Below the pieces are notes generated by a model. It made no database searches, was not told the DNA's origin, and saw only the letters and a list, made by a program, of their open reading frames with translations. The translations under genes were made by a program, and so were the position numbers. Source: Pseudomonas lurida (lineage in GTDB: Bacteria; Pseudomonadota; Gammaproteobacteria; Pseudomonadales; Pseudomonadaceae). Taken from it: a stretch of DNA of 64,000 bases. The stretch is from positions 975,501-1,039,500 of the forward strand of contig NZ_PDJB01000001.1 of the NCBI RefSeq assembly GCF_002563895.1, in the 5' to 3' direction. Positions 55,633 through 64,000 of the stretch are shown here, one piece after another (the first letter of the stretch is position 1; each line of letters opens with the position of its first letter).

Positions 55633-56481
55633 ATGTCCTTTGCGGTAATTCAAATGGTCAGCCAGAGTGACGTGCTGGCCAACCTGGCCCAGGCCCGTCG
55701 CCTGCTGGAAGAAGCGGCGGCAGGCGGTGCGAAGCTGGCGGTGCTGCCGGAAAACTTCGCTGCCATGGGCCGCCGTGACGTGGCCGATATCGGCCGTGCC
55801 GAAGCGCTGGGCAAGGGCCCGATCCTGCCATGGTTGAAACAGACCGCTCGCGACCTCACCTTATGGATAGTGGCGGGTACTTTGCCGTTGCCACCCAAGG
55901 ACCAACCGCACGCCAAGCCTAACGCCTGCTCGCTGCTGGTGAATGATCAGGGCGAAATCGTTGCTCGATACGACAAGCTGCACCTGTTCGATGTGGATGT
56001 CGCCGATGCTCGCGGTCGTTATCGCGAATCCGACGACTATGCTTTCGGGGGCGATGTGGTGGTAGCGGACACGCCCGTCGGTCGTTTGGGCCTGACGGTG
56101 TGTTATGACCTGCGCTTCCCCGAGCTGTATAGCGAATTGCGCGCGGCGGGGGCCGAATTGATTACGGCGCCTTCGGCGTTTACGGCAGTGACCGGTGCTG
56201 CACACTGGGACGTGCTGATTCGCGCGCGGGCCATCGAGACCCAGTGCTACCTGCTGGCGTCCGCCCAGGGTGGTGTGCATCCGGGACCACGGGAAACGCA
56301 TGGCCATGCAGCGATCGTCGACCCCTGGGGACGCGTGCTGGCACAACAGGATCAAGGCGAGGCGGTGTTGCTGGCCGAACGCGATAGCAGTGAACAGGCG
56401 TCGATAAGGGCGCGCATGCCGGTGGTCAACCATCGGCGCTTTTTCTCGCAGGGCGCACAGCGACCTGCTTCGGAACGATGA
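55633..56481 (+). CDS. Carbon-nitrogen hydrolase (Nit-type amidase)
   Basis: A 282-residue nitrilase-superfamily enzyme. Its catalytic triad is Glu40 (LPENFA), Lys115 (YDKLHLFD) and Cys157 (VCYDLRFPE). It resembles Nit1-type proteins that remove deaminated glutathione, or omega-amidases; the exact substrate cannot be read from sequence. ATG 55633 with GGAG nine bases upstream is preferred over in-frame ATG 55609. It lies between yhdP and tldD, as I recall for P. aeruginosa. Confidence 0.88.
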   Translation: MSFAVIQMVSQSDVLANLAQARRLLEEAAAGGAKLAVLPENFAAMGRRDVADIGRAEALGKGPILPWLKQTARDLTLWIVAGTLPLPPKDQPHAKPNACSLLVNDQGEIVARYDKLHLFDVDVADARGRYRESDDYAFGGDVVVADTPVGRLGLTVCYDLRFPELYSELRAAGAELITAPSAFTAVTGAAHWDVLIRARAIETQCYLLASAQGGVHPGPRETHGHAAIVDPWGRVLAQQDQGEAVLLAERDSSEQASIRARMPVVNHRRFFSQGAQRPASER

Positions 56482-56497
56482 ATTTAAGGCCATACCT

Positions 56498-57940
56498 ATG
56501 AGCGAGTTGTTGTCCTCAGTCAGTGAACACCTCCTGGCACCCGGTGGCGTGACCATCGAAAGCTTGCAAACCGTGCTGGGCGATCTCGCCGGGCCGGGCA
56601 TCGATGCGGCCGACCTGTATTTCCAGGGGCAGATTTCCGAGTCCTGGGCCCTGGAAGACGGCATCGTCAAGGAAGGCAGTTTCAACCTTGATCAAGGGGT
56701 TGGTGTACGTGCGCAATCCGGCGAGAAAACCGGTTTTGCCTACAGTAATGCGATCACCCTGGAGGCCTTGGGCCTGGCCGCACGCGCCGCACGTTCCATC
56801 TCTCGCGCCGGGCAAAATGGCACGGTGCAGGCGTTCAGCACCCAGGACGTCGCGCAGTTGTACGCGCCGGATAACCCCCTGGAAGTGATCAGTCGCGCGG
56901 AAAAAGTCGAGCTGCTCAAGCGTATCGACGCCGCTACCCGCGCCCTGGACCCGCGTATCCAGCAGGTTACCGTCAGCATGGCCGGTGTGTGGGAACGCAT
57001 CCTGGTGGCGTCGACTGACGGCGGCCTGGCGGCAGATGTGCGGCCGCTGGTGCGTTTCAACGTGAGTGTGATCGTCGAACAGAACGGCCGTCGCGAACGC
57101 GGTGGCCATGGTGGTGGCGGGCGTACCGACTACCGCTATTTCCTCACCGATGACCGTGCCATGGGATATGCCCGTGAAGCGCTGCGCCAGGCACTGGTCA
57201 ACCTGGAAGCCATTCCGGCGCCGGCCGGTACTTTGCCGGTGGTACTGGGCTCAGGTTGGTCCGGCGTGCTGCTGCACGAAGCCGTTGGCCACGGCCTGGA
57301 AGGTGACTTCAACCGCAAGGGCAGTTCGGCCTACAGCGGCCGCATGGGCGAGATGGTCGCGTCCAAGCTCTGCACCATCGTCGATGATGGCACCCTGGCT
57401 GGGCGCCGCGGCTCGTTGAGCGTCGATGACGAAGGCACGCCGACCGAATGCACCACCCTGATCGAAAATGGCGTGCTCAAGGGCTACATGCAAGACAAGC
57501 TCAACGCTCGCCTGATGGGCGTGGCGCGCACCGGTAACGGCCGTCGTGAGTCCTACGCGCACTTGCCAATGCCCCGCATGACCAATACCTACATGCTCGG
57601 TGGCGAAAGCGACCCGGCCGAGATCATCGCGTCGGTGAAGCGCGGTATCTACTGCGCCAACCTCGGTGGTGGCCAGGTGGATATCACCAGCGGCAAGTTT
57701 GTGTTCTCCACCAGCGAGGCGTACTTGATCGAAGACGGCAAGATTACCGCCCCGGTCAAAGGTGCGACGTTGATCGGTAACGGTCCGGAAGCCATGAGCA
57801 AGGTGTCGATGGTCGGTAACGACCTGTCGCTGGACAGCGGCGTGGGCACGTGCGGGAAAGATGGGCAGTCGGTGCCGGTAGGTGTTGGCCAGCCAACGCT
57901 GAAGATTGATGCGATCACCGTGGGTGGCACGGGGTCGTAA
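56498..57940 (+). CDS. tldD: TldD, catalytic subunit of the TldD/TldE metalloprotease
   Basis: A 480-residue protease subunit. The zinc-binding HEAVGH at residues 260-265 is in [13 protein letters not shown], with a third ligand expected from the Cys in [14 protein letters not shown] near residue 385. With TldE (PmbA, 58616-59962 here) it degrades unfolded or linear peptides in a tunnel. In other bacteria it matures modified peptides such as microcin B17. The partner gene lies less than 1 kb away on the same strand, separated by the opposing darP. Confidence 0.96.
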   Translation: MSELLSSVSEHLLAPGGVTIESLQTVLGDLAGPGIDAADLYFQGQISESWALEDGIVKEGSFNLDQGVGVRAQSGEKTGFAYSNAITLEALGLAARAARSISRAGQNGTVQAFSTQDVAQLYAPDNPLEVISRAEKVELLKRIDAATRALDPRIQQVTVSMAGVWERILVASTDGGLAADVRPLVRFNVSVIVEQNGRRERGGHGGGGRTDYRYFLTDDRAMGYAREALRQALVNLEAIPAPAGTLPVVLGSGWSGVLLHEAVGHGLEGDFNRKGSSAYSGRMGEMVASKLCTIVDDGTLAGRRGSLSVDDEGTPTECTTLIENGVLKGYMQDKLNARLMGVARTGNGRRESYAHLPMPRMTNTYMLGGESDPAEIIASVKRGIYCANLGGGQVDITSGKFVFSTSEAYLIEDGKITAPVKGATLIGNGPEAMSKVSMVGNDLSLDSGVGTCGKDGQSVPVGVGQPTLKIDAITVGGTGS

Positions 57941-57952
57941 GCGCGGGAGCTT

Positions 57953-57975
57953 CGGGTGGCGAAGACCGCCACCCG
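57953..57975. terminator. Hairpin between converging tldD and darP
   Basis: CGGGTGGCG (57953-57961) pairs with CGCCACCCG (57967-57975) around AAGAC. No clear T-run on either side, so termination strength is uncertain. Confidence 0.45.
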
Positions 57976-57985
57976 GGGAAGAGGA

Positions 57986-58507
57986 TCAGCGCAGGCCGCG
58001 TTGAGTCTCGTCCAGCTCACGGATGTACTTGAAGATTTTACGGCTGGTGGCCGGCGCCTTGTTATGCGCCAGCTCGTGCTGGGCCTGACGGATCAGGGAG
58101 CGCAGTTGCTGGCGGTCCGCGTCCGGGTAGTCCAGTACGAATTTTTCCAGCACGGCGTCATCGCCCGAGATCAGGCGGTCACGCCAACGTTCCAGGTTAT
58201 GGAAGCGTTCGTTGTACTGGCGAGTGGAGGCATCGGTTTGATCGAGCAAGGCCAGAATGGCGTCAGTGTCCTGATCGCGCATGAGTTTGCCGATAAACAT
58301 GATGTGCCGTTTACGCGCGATATTCGCGGTGTGCTTGGGCGCATCCGCCAAGGCCCGGCGCATTTCGTCGGTCAATGGCAGTTTTGCAATCAAATCCTTC
58401 TTGAGCGTTGTAAGGCGCTCGCCGAGGTCAACCAGAGCATGCAGCTCACGTTTGACCTGGGTTTTGCTTTTCTCCCCATCGAGGGAGTCGTCGTAAGAAT
58501 CAACCAT
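57986..58507 (-). CDS. darP: DarP/YjgA-family ribosome-associated protein (DUF615)
   Basis: A 173-residue, highly charged helical protein with [19 protein letters not shown] near the start and [33 protein letters not shown] cut as residues ~130-162 at the end. This is the YjgA/DarP pattern; that protein joins late 50S assembly intermediates in E. coli. The ATG at 58507 gives the family N-terminus [15 protein letters not shown] 58522 is a poorer choice. It is divergent from pmbA. Confidence 0.88.
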   Translation of the reverse strand: MVDSYDDSLDGEKSKTQVKRELHALVDLGERLTTLKKDLIAKLPLTDEMRRALADAPKHTANIARKRHIMFIGKLMRDQDTDAILALLDQTDASTRQYNERFHNLERWRDRLISGDDAVLEKFVLDYPDADRQQLRSLIRQAQHELAHNKAPATSRKIFKYIRELDETQRGLR

Positions 58508-58615
58508 GGTGGCAGTCCGCAAAGAAACGCCGCCATGATAACCAGTCGGGGGCCGCTTGTCCGGCCCGGTCGCTCGATGGCCTTAACCGAAAGCAGAATT
58601 TGAGTGGAGAAAACC

Positions 58616-59962
58616 ATGAGTGCAGCCCAAAGCGTCGGTCCGCAAGCGTTACCGGCACTGCAGGAACAAGTCGAGCAGATCCTTGCCGAGGCCAAGCGCC
58701 AGGGGGCCAGTGCCTGTGAAGTGGCGGTGTCGCTGGAGCAGGGGCTGTCGACGTCGGTGCGCCAGCGGGAAGTGGAAACTGTAGAGTTCAACCGCGACCA
58801 AGGTTTTGGTATCACCTTGTATATGGGGCAACGCAAAGGTTCGGCCAGTACCTCGGCCAGTGGCCCCGAAGCGATTCGCGAGACCGTGGCAGCGGCGCTG
58901 GCGATTGCCAAGCACACCTCCGAGGATGAAAGCTCGGGCCTGGCCGACAAGGCGTTGATGGCCAAGGACTTGAAAGACTTTGACCTGTTCCACGCCTGGG
59001 ACATCACGCCTGAGCAGGCCATAGAACAGGCGCTGACGTGTGAAGCCGCCGCGTTCGACGCCGATCCCCGCATCAAGAATGCAGATGGCACCACGTTGAG
59101 CACCCATCAGGGCTGTCGTGTGTATGGCAACAGTCATGGTTTTATTGGGGGTTATGCCTCCACGCGTCATAGCCTGAGCTGCGTGATGATCGCCGAAGCC
59201 AACGGCCAGATGCAGCGTGATTACTGGTATGACGTGAACCGCCAGGGCGATTTGCTGGCAGATCCGGTCAGCATCGGTCAACGTGCTGCGCAGCGTGCGG
59301 CGAGCCGATTGGGCGCGCGCCCGGTGCCGACCTGTGAGGTGCCGGTGCTGTTTTCGGCGGAATTGGCCGGGGGCCTGTTCGGCAGTTTCCTGGGAGCGAT
59401 TTCCGGCGGCAATCTGTACCGCAAGTCCTCATTCCTGGAGGGGGCGATTGGCCAAAAGCTGTTTCCTGAATGGCTGACCATCGATGAGCGTCCACACCTG
59501 ATGCGCGCCATGGGCAGTTCGGCGTTTGACGGTGATGGCCTTGCAACGTACGCCAAGCCGTTTGTCGAGAACGGTGAGCTGGTGTCCTACGTGCTTGGCA
59601 CTTATGCCGGTCGCAAGCTTGGCCTGCCAAGTACCGCCAACTCCGGCGGCGTGCACAACCTGTTTGTGACCCACGGCGACGAAGACCAGGCGGCGCTGTT
59701 GCGGCGTATGGGCCGCGGCCTGCTGGTGACTGAGTTGATGGGGCATGGCCTGAATATGGTCACGGGCGACTATTCCCGTGGCGCGGCGGGTTTCTGGGTG
59801 GAAAACGGCGAGATTCAGTTTGCCGTCCAGGAAGTGACTATCGCCGGCAACATGCGCGATATGTTCAAGCAGATTGTGGCGGTCGGCAATGACCTGGAAC
59901 TGCGCAGCAACATCCGCACGGGCTCGGTGTTGATCGAACGGATGACCGTCGCCGGTAGCTGA
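58616..59962 (+). CDS. pmbA: TldE (PmbA), non-catalytic subunit of the TldD/TldE protease
   Basis: A 448-residue TldD-superfamily protein with VRQREVETVEFNRDQGFGITLYMG (residues ~45-68, cut) and the late STANSGGVHNLFV. The HExxxH zinc site of TldD is absent, as expected for TldE. It pairs with TldD (56498-57940). The ATG at 58616 has TGGAGA five bases upstream. A strong terminator follows, isolating it from the Fur-regulated operon. Confidence 0.95.
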   Translation: MSAAQSVGPQALPALQEQVEQILAEAKRQGASACEVAVSLEQGLSTSVRQREVETVEFNRDQGFGITLYMGQRKGSASTSASGPEAIRETVAAALAIAKHTSEDESSGLADKALMAKDLKDFDLFHAWDITPEQAIEQALTCEAAAFDADPRIKNADGTTLSTHQGCRVYGNSHGFIGGYASTRHSLSCVMIAEANGQMQRDYWYDVNRQGDLLADPVSIGQRAAQRAASRLGARPVPTCEVPVLFSAELAGGLFGSFLGAISGGNLYRKSSFLEGAIGQKLFPEWLTIDERPHLMRAMGSSAFDGDGLATYAKPFVENGELVSYVLGTYAGRKLGLPSTANSGGVHNLFVTHGDEDQAALLRRMGRGLLVTELMGHGLNMVTGDYSRGAAGFWVENGEIQFAVQEVTIAGNMRDMFKQIVAVGNDLELRSNIRTGSVLIERMTVAGS

Positions 59963-59984
59963 TCCTTCCGACACGCTTCAACCA

Positions 59985-60022
59985 AAAGGCGCGCCATCTT
60001 AAAGATGGCGCGCCTTTTTTTG
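59985..60022 (+). terminator. Intrinsic terminator after pmbA
   Basis: AAGGCGCGCCATCTT (59986-60000) and AAGATGGCGCGCCTT (60002-60016) form a long near-perfect palindrome followed by Ts. Confidence 0.92.
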
Positions 60023-60056
60023 TGGTCGCGTGTCAGCGGTGATTGATTTGCCACTC

Positions 60057-60100
60057 TTGTTTTGATTCTCAATATCATTTAATAATAAATATCATTACCG
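60057..60100 (+). promoter_or_regulatory. Promoter with two adjoining Fur boxes, upstream of fagA-fumC-sodA
   Basis: Against the 19-base consensus GATAATGATAATCATTATC, 60081-60099 matches 14 of 19 and 60064-60082 matches 11 of 19; the two nearly abut. A possible -35 TTGTTT (60057-60062) and -10 TAATAA (60080-60085) at 17-base spacing lie under them. Repression by Fur-Fe2+ is therefore expected. Confidence 0.8.
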
Positions 60101-60114
60101 AATGAGTGTGGATC

Positions 60115-60510
60115 ATGAGTTCTGTCCTGCATGAGGATCCTTACCTCGAGAGCTGGCGCTGGATGAGTCGTCAGATTCGCTGCGGCCTCGACCCCAACGA
60201 GCCACGCCTGATCGAACACTACCTCAATGAAGGGCGATACCTGGCGTGCTGCACCGCGACCCATCCGTGGACGATCGCTGAAACCTCATTTCGCCTGTTG
60301 CTCGACACCGCCAGCGATATCGCGCTGCCCTGGCACTGGCGCTCCCTGTGCCTGGACCAGGCCTGGCGCCCGCTGCGCGACCTGGAAAAACTCTCGCACT
60401 GTGCCTGCCGCCTCAAGCGCTGGCAGGCGTTCGCCTGGCAACTGGCGACCTGCCAATTGCTGCCTTCCATTTCTCACTCCGACCTGGTGCAAGGATCTAA
60501 CGATGAGTAA
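60115..60510 (+). CDS. fagA: FagA, Fur-associated protein of unknown function
   Basis: A 131-residue protein, Trp-, Leu- and Cys-rich (YLESWRWMSRQIRCGLDPNEP; HCACRLKRWQAFAWQLATC), with no signal peptide or membrane helix. No catalytic motif is visible. It is the first gene of the iron-starvation operon, matching fagA-fumC-orfX-sodA in P. aeruginosa. The start at ATG 60115 follows GAGTGTGG; its 3' end overlaps fumC by 8 bases. Confidence 0.85.
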   Translation: MSSVLHEDPYLESWRWMSRQIRCGLDPNEPRLIEHYLNEGRYLACCTATHPWTIAETSFRLLLDTASDIALPWHWRSLCLDQAWRPLRDLEKLSHCACRLKRWQAFAWQLATCQLLPSISHSDLVQGSNDE

Positions 60511-61879
60511 CACCCGTATCGAACGCGACAGCATGGGCGAACTGCAAGTCCCCGCCGAGGCCTTGTACGGCGCACAAACCCAGCGCGCGGTGAATAACTT
60601 CCCGATCAGCAACCAGCGCATGCCGGCGCAATTCATTCGCGCCTTGATATTGGCCAAGGTTGCGGCGGCCAAGGTCAACGTTGACCTCAAGCAAATCAGC
60701 GAAGGGCAGGGCAAGGCGATCGTCGACGCTGCCCAAGGTTTGCTGGAAGGCGATTTCATGCGGCACTTCCCGGTGGATATCTTCCAGACCGGCTCCGGCA
60801 CCAGTTCCAATATGAACGCCAACGAAGTGATCGCCACCCTCGCGAGCCGTTTACTGGGCGAGGCGGTCAACCCCAACGACCACGTGAACTGCGGTCAAAG
60901 CAGCAATGACATCATCCCGACCACAATCCACGTCAGCGCTGCGCTGGTCCTGCACGAGCAAACGCTGCCGGCCCTGTTGCACCTGGTGCAGGTGATCGAG
61001 CAAAAGGCCGAAGAGGTTCACCCGTTCATCAAGACCGGCCGCACGCACCTGATGGACGCCATGCCGGTGCGCATGAGCCAGGTGCTCAATGGCTGGGCGC
61101 AGCAGCTCAAGGCCAATATCGGGCATCTGCAGGACCTCCTGCCGAGTTTGCAGGCGCTGGCTCAGGGCGGTACTGCAGTAGGGACGGGGATCAACGCACA
61201 CCCTGAGTTCGCCGCGCGTTTCAGCCGGCAACTGAGCAGCCTCACCGGCGTGACATTCACGCCCGGAAAGAACCTGTTCGCCCTGATTGGCTCCCAGGAC
61301 ACCGCCGTTGCCGTGTCCGGTCAGTTGAAAGCCACCGCTGTGTCGCTGATGAAAATCGCCAATGACCTGCGCTGGATGAACTCCGGTCCGCTCGCCGGCC
61401 TGGGTGAAATTGAGCTGGAAGGCCTGCAGCCTGGCTCTTCGATCATGCCTGGCAAAGTCAATCCGGTGATCCCGGAAGCGACGGCGATGGTGGCGGCGCA
61501 GGTCATCGGCAATGACACGGTGATCACCGTCGCCGGCCAGTCGGGCAACTTCGAGCTGAACGTAATGCTGCCAATCATCGCGCAGAACCTGATCGCCAGC
61601 CTCGAGTTGCTGGCCAATTCCAGCCGATTGCTGGCGGACAAGGCTGTCGCCAGTTTCAAGGTCAACGAAGCCAAGCTCAAGGAAGCGCTGTCGCGCAACC
61701 CGATCCTGGTCACCGCACTCAACCCGATCATCGGTTATCAAAAGGCCGCTGAAATCGCCAAAAAGGCCTATCAGCAGGGCCGCCCGGTGATCGATGTCGC
61801 CCTCGAGCATACCGACTTGCCGCGTAGCCAACTGGAGATCCTGCTGGACCCGGAAAAGCTCACGGCCGGCGGCGTGTAA
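60503..61879 (+). CDS. fumC: Fumarate hydratase class II (iron-independent)
   Basis: A 458-residue class II fumarase interconverting fumarate and L-malate without an iron-sulfur cluster. It has ERDSMGELQVPAEALYGAQTQ, the TGSGTSSNMNANEVIA active-site region and the superfamily signature GSSIMPGKVNP. The ATG at 60503 follows AAGGAT and overlaps the fagA stop. Being Fur-controlled, it can replace the iron-dependent fumarase when iron is scarce. Confidence 0.96.
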   Translation: MSNTRIERDSMGELQVPAEALYGAQTQRAVNNFPISNQRMPAQFIRALILAKVAAAKVNVDLKQISEGQGKAIVDAAQGLLEGDFMRHFPVDIFQTGSGTSSNMNANEVIATLASRLLGEAVNPNDHVNCGQSSNDIIPTTIHVSAALVLHEQTLPALLHLVQVIEQKAEEVHPFIKTGRTHLMDAMPVRMSQVLNGWAQQLKANIGHLQDLLPSLQALAQGGTAVGTGINAHPEFAARFSRQLSSLTGVTFTPGKNLFALIGSQDTAVAVSGQLKATAVSLMKIANDLRWMNSGPLAGLGEIELEGLQPGSSIMPGKVNPVIPEATAMVAAQVIGNDTVITVAGQSGNFELNVMLPIIAQNLIASLELLANSSRLLADKAVASFKVNEAKLKEALSRNPILVTALNPIIGYQKAAEIAKKAYQQGRPVIDVALEHTDLPRSQLEILLDPEKLTAGGV

Positions 61880-61906
61880 TCACCGACCCTGCTTTGGAGG
61901 CTCACC

Positions 61907-62335
61907 ATGGAGCACTGGAAACGCACGATCGAACGGGCCAATCGCTGCTTTATGGCGGGCGAATTGGTTGACGCTCGCGAGGCCTATTTGCAAGCCCTTG
62001 CCCTGGCTCAAGTTTTGTTCGAACGCTGGGCGGATGCCGACGAAGCAGTGGCGGCTTGCGTCATTTCCCATCACAACCTGGCGGATCTGCACCTGCGCCT
62101 GAACCAACCGGAGGAAAGTGCGGAATACCTCTGTGCTATTCACCAACGTCTGTTGCAGACCATGCAGGACCCACGCCTGAGCCCGCAGCTGCGGGAAGCG
62201 GCCCTGCGCCAGAGCAGCAAAACCTACGTCGAGCTGTTGAATTTCATCAGCGATCACGGCGAGTACCCTCGAACCCATCGCTTGCTGGGTGGCACTGCGG
62301 CGCAGCCGACCACGTCTCAATACGGAGCCCATTGA
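61907..62335 (+). CDS. OrfX, conserved protein between fumC and sodA
   Basis: A 142-residue helical, TPR-like protein ([41 protein letters not shown]). No enzymatic motif is visible. It corresponds by position to orfX of the P. aeruginosa Fur operon, whose function is unknown to me. A strong GGAGG precedes the ATG. It ends just before the sodA start. Confidence 0.85.
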   Translation: MEHWKRTIERANRCFMAGELVDAREAYLQALALAQVLFERWADADEAVAACVISHHNLADLHLRLNQPEESAEYLCAIHQRLLQTMQDPRLSPQLREAALRQSSKTYVELLNFISDHGEYPRTHRLLGGTAAQPTTSQYGAH

Positions 62336-62336
62336 T

Positions 62337-62948
62337 ATGACTTATACCTTGCCTGCCCTGCCTTACGCGTACGACGCCCTGGAACCGCATATCGATGCGC
62401 AAACCATGGAGATCCACTACACCAAGCACCATCAGACTTACATCAACAACCTCAACGCTGCGGTCGAAGGCACCGAGTTTGCGGGTTGGCCGATCGAGAG
62501 GCTGGTGGCCAGCGTGCAGCAGCTGCCGGAAAAACTGCGTGCAGCGGTGATCAACCAGGGCGGCGGGCATGCCAACCACTCGCTGTTCTGGGCGGTGATG
62601 TCGCCCAAAGGCGGCGGGAAGCCCGAGGGCGTGCTGGGCAAGGCCATCGACGAGCAGTTGGGCGGCTTCGACAGTTTCAAGGAGGCCTTCACCAAAGCCG
62701 CGTTGACGCGCTTTGGCAGCGGCTGGGCGTGGCTGAGTGTCACCCCGCAAAAGACCTTGGTAGTGGAAAGCAGTGGCAACCAGGACAGCCCACTGATGAA
62801 CGGCAACACGCCGATCCTCGGCCTCGACGTGTGGGAGCACGCCTACTACTTGCTGTACCAGAACCGCCGCCCGGAATACATCAATGCCTTCTACAGTGTC
62901 ATTAACTGGCCAGAAGTCGCCGCCCGCTATCAGGCCGCTGTGGCCTGA
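62337..62948 (+). CDS. sodA: Manganese superoxide dismutase
   Basis: A 203-residue Fe/Mn-type SOD with ligands His27, His81, Asp164 and His168 (DVWEHAYY). [11 protein letters not shown] and the Gln149 of GNQDSP are the markers of manganese rather than iron SOD. It protects cells when iron is low and the iron SOD is not made. ATG 62337 starts [17 protein letters not shown], with GGAG ten bases upstream. Confidence 0.96.
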   Translation: MTYTLPALPYAYDALEPHIDAQTMEIHYTKHHQTYINNLNAAVEGTEFAGWPIERLVASVQQLPEKLRAAVINQGGGHANHSLFWAVMSPKGGGKPEGVLGKAIDEQLGGFDSFKEAFTKAALTRFGSGWAWLSVTPQKTLVVESSGNQDSPLMNGNTPILGLDVWEHAYYLLYQNRRPEYINAFYSVINWPEVAARYQAAVA

Positions 62949-62981
62949 CAATCACCTTCATAACAAGATCTAAGGCCGACT

Positions 62982-63875
62982 ATGGGTACTGAAACACTGG
63001 CGATCAGCAGCGGGCGAATGTTTCGTTATGCGCTTGGTTCGTTGCTGCTATTGGCAGGTACTGCATTGCTGGTGGCCCACGGGCTGGCCTGGCTGAACCT
63101 TGAACCGCGCATTCTGCGCGCCCTACAGGGTGGCTCTATCTGCGCGCTTGGCACGGCGCTCGGTGCGGTGCCTGTGCTGGTGATCCGCCGCATGCCGGTG
63201 GCATTGAGCGATACATTGCTGGGCTTTGGTGCCGGGGTGATGCTGGCGGCGACGGCGTTTTCGCTGATCGTCCCGGGCATTGCCGCGGCTGAAGGCCTGG
63301 GGCTTTCGCCCTGGGGCGCCAGTGGCCTGATCAGCTTTGGCATTATGCTGGGGGCGTTCGGACTGTATCTGGTTGACCGCAAGGTCTCCGGCGCGAGCCC
63401 GGAAATGCTGGTGGGCACCCCGGACAAACCGGTGATTCCGCCACGCATCTGGCTGTTCGTGTTTGCCATTATCGCCCACAACATCCCTGAAGGCATGGCG
63501 GTGGGTGTCTCGGCCGGCGGCGGTATGCCGGATGCCGACAGCCTAGCGATGGGCATTGCCTTGCAAGACGTGCCCGAAGGCTTGGTGATTGCCTTGGTAT
63601 TGGCCGGGGCGGGGATGTCGCGAATCAAGGCGTTCCTGATCGGAGCGGCATCAGGTCTGGTCGAGCCCGTGTTTGCTGTGCTTTGTGCCTGGTTGGTCAG
63701 CCTGGCCGAGGTGTTCTTGCCTCTGGGGCTGGCCCTGGCGGCGGGCGCGATGCTTTTAGTGGTGACCCACGAGGTCATCCCCGAATCGCGGCGCAATGGT
63801 CACGAAAAGCTCGCCAGCCTGGGGTTGTGCATCGGGTTCTGCTTAATGATGGTGATGGACACGGCCCTGGGGTAA
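62982..63875 (+). CDS. ZIP-family metal transporter
   Basis: A 297-residue membrane protein with about eight hydrophobic segments. The metal-binding motif of helix IV is AHNIPEGMAVG and that of helix V is ALQDVPEGLVIA; in the second, the usual His is replaced by Asp-Val-Pro-Glu-Gly. ZIP proteins import Zn, Fe or Mn. It follows sodA after 33 bases and lies in the Fur operon, so manganese supply to MnSOD is a reasonable inference, but the metal is not proven. Confidence 0.9.
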   Translation: MGTETLAISSGRMFRYALGSLLLLAGTALLVAHGLAWLNLEPRILRALQGGSICALGTALGAVPVLVIRRMPVALSDTLLGFGAGVMLAATAFSLIVPGIAAAEGLGLSPWGASGLISFGIMLGAFGLYLVDRKVSGASPEMLVGTPDKPVIPPRIWLFVFAIIAHNIPEGMAVGVSAGGGMPDADSLAMGIALQDVPEGLVIALVLAGAGMSRIKAFLIGAASGLVEPVFAVLCAWLVSLAEVFLPLGLALAAGAMLLVVTHEVIPESRRNGHEKLASLGLCIGFCLMMVMDTALG

Positions 63876-63887
63876 CAGCCGCTCCCT

Positions 63888-63966
63888 TGTAGGAGTCGGC
63901 TCGCCGGCGTTCAATCCCGAGACTTGCGGACTTGGCGACGCCACTGCCGGCGAGCCGGGCTCCTAA
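63888..63966. repeat. REP pair (third type) after the ZIP gene
   Basis: TGTAGGAGTCGGCTCGCCGGCG and the inverted CGCCACTGCCGGCGAGCCGGGC with GCTCCTA lie about 40 bases apart; the GGAGC...GCCGGCG arms differ from the other families in the window. Confidence 0.75.
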
Positions 63967-63972
63967 AGGGGG

Positions 63973-64000
63973 TTATTCACCTTCGTCGAAGTAGTTGTTG
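63973..64000 (-). CDS. ptsO: Probable NPr/HPr-family phosphocarrier, last codons only
   Basis: Only the C-terminus is present. Read on the minus strand it is NNYFDEGE followed by TAA, which fits the end of nitrogen-type HPr (PtsO), and the neighbouring gene in P. aeruginosa is of this type as I recall. The rest lies outside the window. Confidence 0.5.

Noticed and set aside
57986..58507. darP as an insertion separating tldD and pmbA
   Set aside because: This order is, as I recall, the normal arrangement in Pseudomonas and not a sign of insertion.

Overview
The window is a high-GC gammaproteobacterial chromosome segment, almost certainly from the Pseudomonas fluorescens group. The evidence is the roxSR redox two-component pair, a dpp locus with four dipeptide-binding paralogues plus an OprD-family porin, the Fur-box/fagA/fumC/orfX/sodA/ZIP array, many inverted REP pairs ending in GTGGGAGC-like sequence, and Pseudomonas-type gene order around mreBCD, gatCAB, petABC and sspAB. 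No tRNA, rRNA, CRISPR array, insertion sequence or integrase is visible.

Layout. 1-10317 (minus strand): peptide uptake. dppA1 and dppA2 are separate units with their own hairpins; dppA3, an OpdP-like porin, dppA4, dppB and dppC (cut by the window start) read as one unit. 10426-14295 (minus): an accessory 1289-residue protein with a duplicated N-terminal module, resembling dermonecrotic-toxin/effector-type proteins. 14525-19081: a SIMPL-domain exported protein, the redox sensor/regulator roxS-roxR, and an SbmA/YddA-type ABC exporter. 19216-31743: housekeeping block of zapG, a small hydrolase, trpS, zapE, a GlxA-type AraC regulator, an acyl-CoA dehydrogenase, a Tas-like aldo-keto reductase, rplM-rpsI, petABC and sspAB.

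31902-40071: D-glucarate/galactarate catabolism. It has a FadR-type regulator, kdgD, a ketoglutarate-semialdehyde dehydrogenase, a GudP-type transporter and garD. The regulator is split from its operon by a minus-strand two-gene cassette (32653-34314): a zinc-phospholipase-C-like protein without a signal peptide and a 124-residue unknown. The promoter of this cassette has a consensus LexA (SOS) box over its predicted start point. A near-identical operator (GGTTGTACGATSAC) lies before the regulator gene and over the -10 of kdgD, which ties the separated regulator to the operon. The SOS-controlled pair is the best candidate for an undescribed system here.

40195-43102: an AEC transporter, a carboxymuconolactone decarboxylase-family protein, a CaCA antiporter and a short RlpA lipoprotein. 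43247-46458 (minus): gatCAB. 46669-57940 (plus): mreBCD, maf, rng, yhdP, a nitrilase-family amidase and tldD; mreC probably starts at a rare ATT codon. 57986-59962: darP and pmbA/tldE. 60057-62948: the Fur-regulated iron-starvation operon, which swaps in iron-free fumarase C and Mn superoxide dismutase, followed by a ZIP metal transporter. The window ends in a REP pair and the last codons of a probable ptsO.

All family calls come from reading motifs and known gene order; no database search was run. Comparisons with P. aeruginosa PAO1 are from memory.
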